The notes under the pieces were generated by a model that saw only the letters and a list, made by a program, of their open reading frames with translations, was not told the origin of the DNA and did not search any database. A stretch of DNA of 9,535 bases from Acidimicrobiaceae bacterium (lineage in GTDB: Bacteria > Actinomycetota > Acidimicrobiia > Acidimicrobiales > Salinilacustritrichaceae): the NCBI GenBank assembly GCA_003476595.1, contig DMTU01000140.1, positions 9,706 through 19,240 on the forward strand. Reading direction: 5' to 3'. Position 1 is the first letter of the stretch; each line of letters opens with the position of its first letter. The position numbers were made by a program, and so were the translations under genes. This document shows positions 6,385-9,535 of this stretch, piece after piece.

Positions 6385-6400
6385 GATAACGTCCGTTACC
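6385..6400. promoter_or_regulatory. Palindromic TetR-type operator candidate
   Basis: TAACG (6387-6391), a two-base spacer TC, and CGTTA (6394-6398) form a perfect inverted repeat in the intergenic region between the divergent 109-residue gene and the aldehyde dehydrogenase gene. It is 42 bases before the GTG at 6440. A/T-containing palindromes with ACG/CGT half-sites are typical of TetR-family operators, and the site stands out in otherwise very GC-rich DNA. No regulator gene is in the window, so which protein binds is unknown. It could control one or both genes. Confidence 0.5.
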
Positions 6401-6422
6401 AGTTCCGCGATCCACATTCCAC

Positions 6423-6428
6423 AGGGGG
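6423..6428 (+). promoter_or_regulatory. Ribosome binding site for aldehyde dehydrogenase
   Basis: AGGGGG lies 11 bases before the GTG at 6440 and supports that start. An ATG at 6429 is closer to the site but is out of frame with the aldehyde dehydrogenase. Confidence 0.55.
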
Positions 6429-6439
6429 ATGACGACACC

Positions 6440-7873
6440 GTGCAGACGTACGACAAGATCTACATCGATGGGGCGTGGGTGGCATCCACCGGCTCCGACA
6501 CGCTCGAGGTGTTCGACTCCACCGACGGCTCGGTGATCGCCACCATCCCGAGCGGCACCGCCGAGGACCTCGACAAGGCCGCCAAGGCCGCCCGGGCCGC
6601 GTTCGACGGCTGGGCCGCCAAGTCCAGCGAGGAGCGGGCCAAGTACTGCACCCGCATCGCCGAGGGCCTCGGTGCCCGCATGGACGAGATCGCCACCGTG
6701 GTCACCCGCGAGGCGGGCATGCCCAAGTGGCTGAGCCAGATCGTCCAGGCCGGCCTGCCGATCAACTCCTTCAGCCAGGCCGGCGCCATCGCCGAGAGCT
6801 ACGAGTACGAGCAGACGGTGGGCAACAGCCTCGTCGTCAAGGAGCCCGTCGGCGTCGTCGGCTGCATCACCCCGTGGAACTACCCGCTCCACCAGATCGC
6901 GGCCAAGGTCGCCTTCGCCATGGCCGCCGGCTGCACCGTGGTGCTCAAGCCCAGCGAGATCGCCCCGATCGACGCCTACATCCTCACCGAGGTCATCGAC
7001 TCGGTCGGCCTGCCGCCCGGCGTGTTCAACCTCGTGCCCGGCGTCGGCCAGGTCGTCGGCGAGGCCATCTCCGGCCACCCCGACATCGACATGGTCTCCT
7101 TCACCGGCTCCACCAACGCCGGCAAGAAGGTCGCCGCCAACGCCGCGGCCACCGTGAAGCGCGTCGCCCTCGAGCTCGGCGGCAAGTCCGCCAACATCCT
7201 CCTCGACGACCTCGACGACGCCGGCTTCGAGGCCGCCGTCCGCGACGGCGTGGGCAAGTGCTACATCAACCAGGGCCAGACCTGCACCGCGCTCACCCGC
7301 ATGCTCGTCCCCCGGGGCCGCCTCGCCGACGCCGAGCGCATCGCGGCCGACACGGTCGAGACCATGTACCAGCCCACCGACCCCTTCGCCGAGGGCGCCA
7401 TGCTCGGCCCGCTGTCGAGCCGCATGCAGGTCGAGCGCGTCACCGAGTACGTCCGCAAGGGCATCGACGAGGGCGCCAAGCTGGTCACCGGTGGTCCCGA
7501 GAAGCCCGAGGGCGTCAACCCCGACGGGTACTTCGTGCGCCCCACGGTGTTCTCCGAGGTCACCAACGACATGACCATCGCCCAGGAGGAGATCTTCGGC
7601 CCGGTGCTGTCGATCCTGCCCTACGACACCGAGGAGGAGGCCATCGCCATCGCCAACGACTCGATGTACGGGCTCTCCGGCGGCGTGCAGGGCGGCGACG
7701 TCGAGCGGGCCAAGGCCGTCGCTCGCCAGATCCGCACCGGCCAGATCGAGGTGAACCAGGGCGCGTTCAACCCCAACGCTCCCTTCGGTGGCTACAAGCA
7801 GTCCGGCTACGGCCGCGAGTACGGCACGCACGGCTTCGAGGAGTTCCTCGAGACCAAGAGCATGCAGCTCTAG
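6440..7873 (+). CDS. NAD(P)-dependent aldehyde dehydrogenase
   Basis: Enzymes of this superfamily oxidise an aldehyde to its carboxylic acid through a thioester on the catalytic cysteine. The protein is 477 residues from GTG 6440, a normal family length, and starts [13 protein letters not shown] as these proteins do. The catalytic set is complete: Asn147 in TPWNYPL, Lys170 in LKPSE for cofactor binding, FTGST (221-225), the general base Glu245 in LELGGKS, and the nucleophile Cys282 in NQGQTC. The later motif [13 protein letters not shown] and the C-terminal [19 protein letters not shown] are also present. The substrate cannot be told; medium-chain, terpenoid or aromatic aldehydes are all possible for this branch. 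An upstream palindrome (6387-6398) suggests repression by a TetR-family regulator responding to an inducer. A strong hairpin follows the gene. The frame is open far upstream, but the sequence there encodes the minus-strand genes, so longer starts are rejected. Confidence 0.96.
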   Translation: MQTYDKIYIDGAWVASTGSDTLEVFDSTDGSVIATIPSGTAEDLDKAAKAARAAFDGWAAKSSEERAKYCTRIAEGLGARMDEIATVVTREAGMPKWLSQIVQAGLPINSFSQAGAIAESYEYEQTVGNSLVVKEPVGVVGCITPWNYPLHQIAAKVAFAMAAGCTVVLKPSEIAPIDAYILTEVIDSVGLPPGVFNLVPGVGQVVGEAISGHPDIDMVSFTGSTNAGKKVAANAAATVKRVALELGGKSANILLDDLDDAGFEAAVRDGVGKCYINQGQTCTALTRMLVPRGRLADAERIAADTVETMYQPTDPFAEGAMLGPLSSRMQVERVTEYVRKGIDEGAKLVTGGPEKPEGVNPDGYFVRPTVFSEVTNDMTIAQEEIFGPVLSILPYDTEEEAIAIANDSMYGLSGGVQGGDVERAKAVARQIRTGQIEVNQGAFNPNAPFGGYKQSGYGREYGTHGFEEFLETKSMQL

Positions 7874-7896
7874 CTCTTCCTGGCTGACGAACGCAT

Positions 7897-7924
7897 CGGT
7901 GGCGGGCCCTCGGGCCCGCCACCG
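7897..7924. terminator. Strong bidirectional hairpin between convergent genes
   Basis: CGGTGGCGGGCCC at 7897-7909 and GGGCCCGCCACCG at 7912-7924 form a 13-bp perfect inverted repeat separated by only two bases, so the real loop would be CTCG with 12 pairs. It sits 23 bases after the aldehyde dehydrogenase stop and 24 bases from the end of the convergent kinase-like gene. The stem is very stable, but neither strand has a T-run. A bidirectional terminator or transcript-end stabiliser is the natural reading. Confidence 0.65.
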
Positions 7925-7948
7925 GCGCGTCCGGGGACGGACGCGTGG

Positions 7949-9028
7949 TCAGAACGTGGGGTCGATCCGGCGGATGGCGGTGGCGGCCAGCTCGGTGGCG
8001 GCCTCGACGGTGCGACGGAAGCCCTCGACGTCGACGCCCTCGGTGGAGAGCTGCCCGTCCAGGTAGCGTCGGTACACGCCCTGGACGATGCAGGCGGTCT
8101 TCCAGTTGGCCCAGGCCACGTAGTAGTCGATGCTCGACAGGTCCGCCCCGGTGGCCGACTCGTAGGTGGCGAGGAGCTCGGCGCGCTCGGGGAAGCCGGC
8201 CGCCATCGACGTGGCCGACGTGGTGGCCACGTGCTCGTCGCCGGGCCGGGGCCAGGTCGCCAGGACGTAGCCGAGGTCGGCGAGCGGGTCGCCGAGCGTC
8301 GCGATCTCCCAGTCGAGCACGGCGGCGATGCGGGCGTCGGGGCTGCTGATGGTGTTGCCGAGCCGGTAGTCGCCGTGCACGACCCGGGCCGGGCCCTGCT
8401 CGGGGATGTTCCCCTGCAGCCACTCGTTCACCTGGCCGAGCAGCGGATCCGACGCCGTGCGGGACGCCTCGTACTGGCGCCACCAGGTCTTGAGCTGGCG
8501 GGCGATGTAGTCCTCCTTGCGGGAGAGGTCGCCGAGGCCCACGGCATCGGGGTCGACGGCGTGCAGCCGGGCCAGGACGTCGATGAAGTCCCGTCCGATG
8601 CGCGCTCGCTCGGGCTCGTCGAAGGCGGCCTCGGCGTCGGCGGCGGTGTGCAGCACGACGCCGTCGACGTGGGCCATCACGTAGAACGGGGCCCCGATCA
8701 CGGCGGCGTCGGTGCAGGTGGCCAGCGCCTCGGGCACGGGCACGTCGGTGGGGCCGAGCGCCTCGATCAGGCGGTGCTCCCGGCCCATGTCGTGGGCGGT
8801 CGGCAGCAGCTCACCCTCGGGGGGCCGCCGCAGCACGACGCGCCGGCCCTCGGCGTCGTCGATCCGGTAGGTCAGGTTGGAGTGGCCGCCGGCGAGGCGC
8901 TCGAAGCGGAGCGGTGCGGTGGTGCCGACGTGCTCGGCGAGCCACTCGGTGACCGGCCCCACCCGGATGCCTGCCGGCTCACCTCCGGTCGCGGTGTCGG
9001 GCTCGGGCTGGCCAGGGTCCTGGGTCAC
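7949..9028 (-). CDS. Phosphotransferase family protein (APH / ACAD10-11-like kinase fold)
   Basis: This 359-residue protein has the aminoglycoside phosphotransferase fold (PF01636 type). Landmarks are a glycine-rich ATP loop LAGGHSNLTYRI (45-56), VVLRRPP (64-70), the catalytic loop VVHGDYRLGN with Asp220 and Asn225, and the metal-binding segment VLDWEIATLGDPLADLGY with Asp239. The pattern DYRLGN...LDWE...DPLADLG is that of the acyl-CoA-dehydrogenase-associated (ACAD10/11-like) branch common in actinobacteria, thought to act on hydroxy-acyl substrates rather than on antibiotics. I would not call it a resistance gene. GTG 9028 is supported by TAGGTT (minus strand, 9035-9040) six bases upstream, the leaderless pattern. 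The first 25 residues look disordered (rich in Pro, Gly, Asp, Glu). There is no signal peptide. It is a single gene, convergent with the aldehyde dehydrogenase gene and divergent from the DUF1385 gene. Confidence 0.93.
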   Translation of the reverse strand: MTQDPGQPEPDTATGGEPAGIRVGPVTEWLAEHVGTTAPLRFERLAGGHSNLTYRIDDAEGRRVVLRRPPEGELLPTAHDMGREHRLIEALGPTDVPVPEALATCTDAAVIGAPFYVMAHVDGVVLHTAADAEAAFDEPERARIGRDFIDVLARLHAVDPDAVGLGDLSRKEDYIARQLKTWWRQYEASRTASDPLLGQVNEWLQGNIPEQGPARVVHGDYRLGNTISSPDARIAAVLDWEIATLGDPLADLGYVLATWPRPGDEHVATTSATSMAAGFPERAELLATYESATGADLSSIDYYVAWANWKTACIVQGVYRRYLDGQLSTEGVDVEGFRRTVEAATELAATAIRRIDPTF

Positions 9029-9040
9029 GGTCGAAACCTA
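9029..9040 (-). promoter_or_regulatory. Leaderless-type -10 element for the kinase-like gene
   Basis: On the minus strand TAGGTT (9035-9040) is followed by six bases and then the GTG at 9028. This is the same spacing as before the methyltransferase gene at 2280. It supports GTG 9028 as the start and predicts an mRNA with no or almost no leader. A clear -35 hexamer is not visible. Confidence 0.5.
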
Positions 9041-9144
9041 CTCACGCCCCCGGATTCCGGGCCGCCCTGACGGGACTCGGCGGCGGGTGCACCGATACCG
9101 TCTACCCGGGTGCGGGCCCTCGGTTCCACCGGCAGCGACGGACT

Positions 9145-9148
9145 GGAG
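9145..9148 (+). promoter_or_regulatory. Ribosome binding site for the DUF1385 gene
   Basis: GGAG sits six bases before the ATG at 9155, good spacing for a Shine-Dalgarno site. This is one of only two plus-strand genes here with a clear site, the other being the aldehyde dehydrogenase gene. It implies a transcript with a leader; a -10-like TACCGT occurs near 9099-9104 but is not strong enough to call. Confidence 0.55.
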
Positions 9149-9154
9149 AAGCGA

Positions 9155-9535
9155 ATGGACGGCGAGCGCGCTGCGAACGTCAGCGTCCGGGTCGGCGGTC
9201 AGGCCGTGCTCGAGGGCGTGATGATGCGAGCCGGTCAGCGGGCCTGCGTGGCCGTGCGCCGGCCCGACGGCGGGATCGACACCCGGATGCTCGACGTGCC
9301 GGGCTGGGCGCACCGGGCCGAGTCGATCCCGTTCGTGCGGGGCCTGGCCGGGCTCGGCGAGTCCCTCGTGGTCGGGGTCGAGGCGCTGCGGTGGTCCGAG
9401 GGCGCGGCCGGCTTCCGGCCGAGCGACCGGACACCGGCGCCCAAGTGGCTGCTGGTCAGCATCGCCCTCGTCGCCGTCGTCGCCTCCCCCCACCGTGCAG
9501 AGGCGTTCACCGCCGTCGACGGACTGGTGGCGGAG
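9155..9535 (+). CDS. DUF1385 (YqhQ-like) protein, N-terminal part, runs off window
   Basis: The open frame continues to the window edge, giving 127 residues. VRVGGQAVLEGVMMR (11-25) is the defining start of DUF1385 proteins, followed by AVRRPDGGID, IPFVRGLAGLGESLVVGVEALRWS (58-81) and what looks like the first membrane segment, KWLLVSIALVAVVA (97-110). These proteins are predicted membrane proteins of uncertain function; Bacillus YqhQ is the usual reference. GGAG at 9145-9148 lies six bases before the ATG and fixes the start. In family members I would expect a longer hydrophobic run; here ASPHRAEAFTAVDG follows a run of C near 9484-9490. I keep the frame as it is because no other frame reads better there. 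The gene is divergent from the kinase-like gene, with about 126 bases between them. Confidence 0.9.
   Translation, partial: MDGERAANVSVRVGGQAVLEGVMMRAGQRACVAVRRPDGGIDTRMLDVPGWAHRAESIPFVRGLAGLGESLVVGVEALRWSEGAAGFRPSDRTPAPKWLLVSIALVAVVASPHRAEAFTAVDGLVAE

Noticed and set aside
5348..6439. In-frame upstream extension of the aldehyde dehydrogenase
   Set aside because: The translated extension is Pro/Arg/Gly-rich filler, and this stretch encodes the lactonase-like and 109-residue proteins on the other strand. The ribosome site at 6423 supports GTG 6440.
6206..7831. Long minus-strand open frame of 541 codons opposite the aldehyde dehydrogenase
   Set aside because: It is a shadow of the GC-rich aldehyde dehydrogenase gene: the product is a low-complexity string of Gly, Val, Asp, Ala and Leu with no domain, while the plus strand has a full catalytic set.
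7949..9028. Reading the kinase-like gene as an aminoglycoside resistance gene
   Set aside because: Its motifs and length fit the ACAD10/11-like branch of the fold, and nothing around it suggests antibiotic resistance.
9475..9535. Frameshift in the DUF1385 gene at the C-run near 9484
   Set aside because: The sequence after the C-run looks less hydrophobic than I expected for the family, but the other two frames give clearly worse, Arg/Pro-rich or Trp-rich peptides, and the current frame keeps the codon style.

Overview
The window is very GC-rich DNA from what looks like an actinobacterium. An Acidimicrobiia-type lineage is my guess, from overall style only. The support is near-exclusive G/C in third codon positions of most genes, frequent GTG starts, few Shine-Dalgarno sites, and several genes whose start lies 6-7 bases after a TAGGYT hexamer, the arrangement of leaderless actinobacterial transcripts. 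No tRNA, rRNA, CRISPR array, insertion sequence or integrase was seen.

Layout, left to right. (1) 3-401 is the 3' end of a probable sterol-carrier-like domain protein. (2) 454-2189 is a one-carbon pair, folD and a methylenetetrahydrofolate reductase gene, with stop and start overlapping by 4 bases. FolD interconverts 5,10-methylene-THF and 10-formyl-THF; the reductase takes 5,10-methylene-THF to 5-methyl-THF for methionine synthesis. (3) 2280-5076 is a tightly packed three-gene cassette with visibly weaker G/C third-position bias. It encodes a beta-class DNA methyltransferase with an extra C-terminal domain, a 106-residue acidic protein of unknown function, and a 337-residue protein with a PD-(D/E)XK-like motif (SCK variant). 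I read it as a probable type II-like restriction-modification or related defence cassette carried into a housekeeping region. This is the most interesting part of the window. (4) Convergent to it, 5135-5989 (minus) encodes an SMP-30/gluconolactonase-like protein, preceded by an unrecognised 109-residue protein (6000-6329, minus). (5) 6440-7873 encodes an NAD(P)-dependent aldehyde dehydrogenase with a TetR-type palindrome in its upstream region. (6) Beyond a strong 13-bp hairpin, 7949-9028 (minus) encodes an aminoglycoside phosphotransferase/ACAD10-11-like kinase-fold protein. (7) 9155 to the window end is the start of a DUF1385 (YqhQ-like) membrane protein, divergent from the kinase-fold gene.

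The flanking genes (folate metabolism, lactonase, aldehyde dehydrogenase, kinase-like) look resident. The cassette between metF and the lactonase gene stands out by composition, gene packing and function. Its right compositional edge appears to fall inside the third gene, near 4830, rather than at the gene end.
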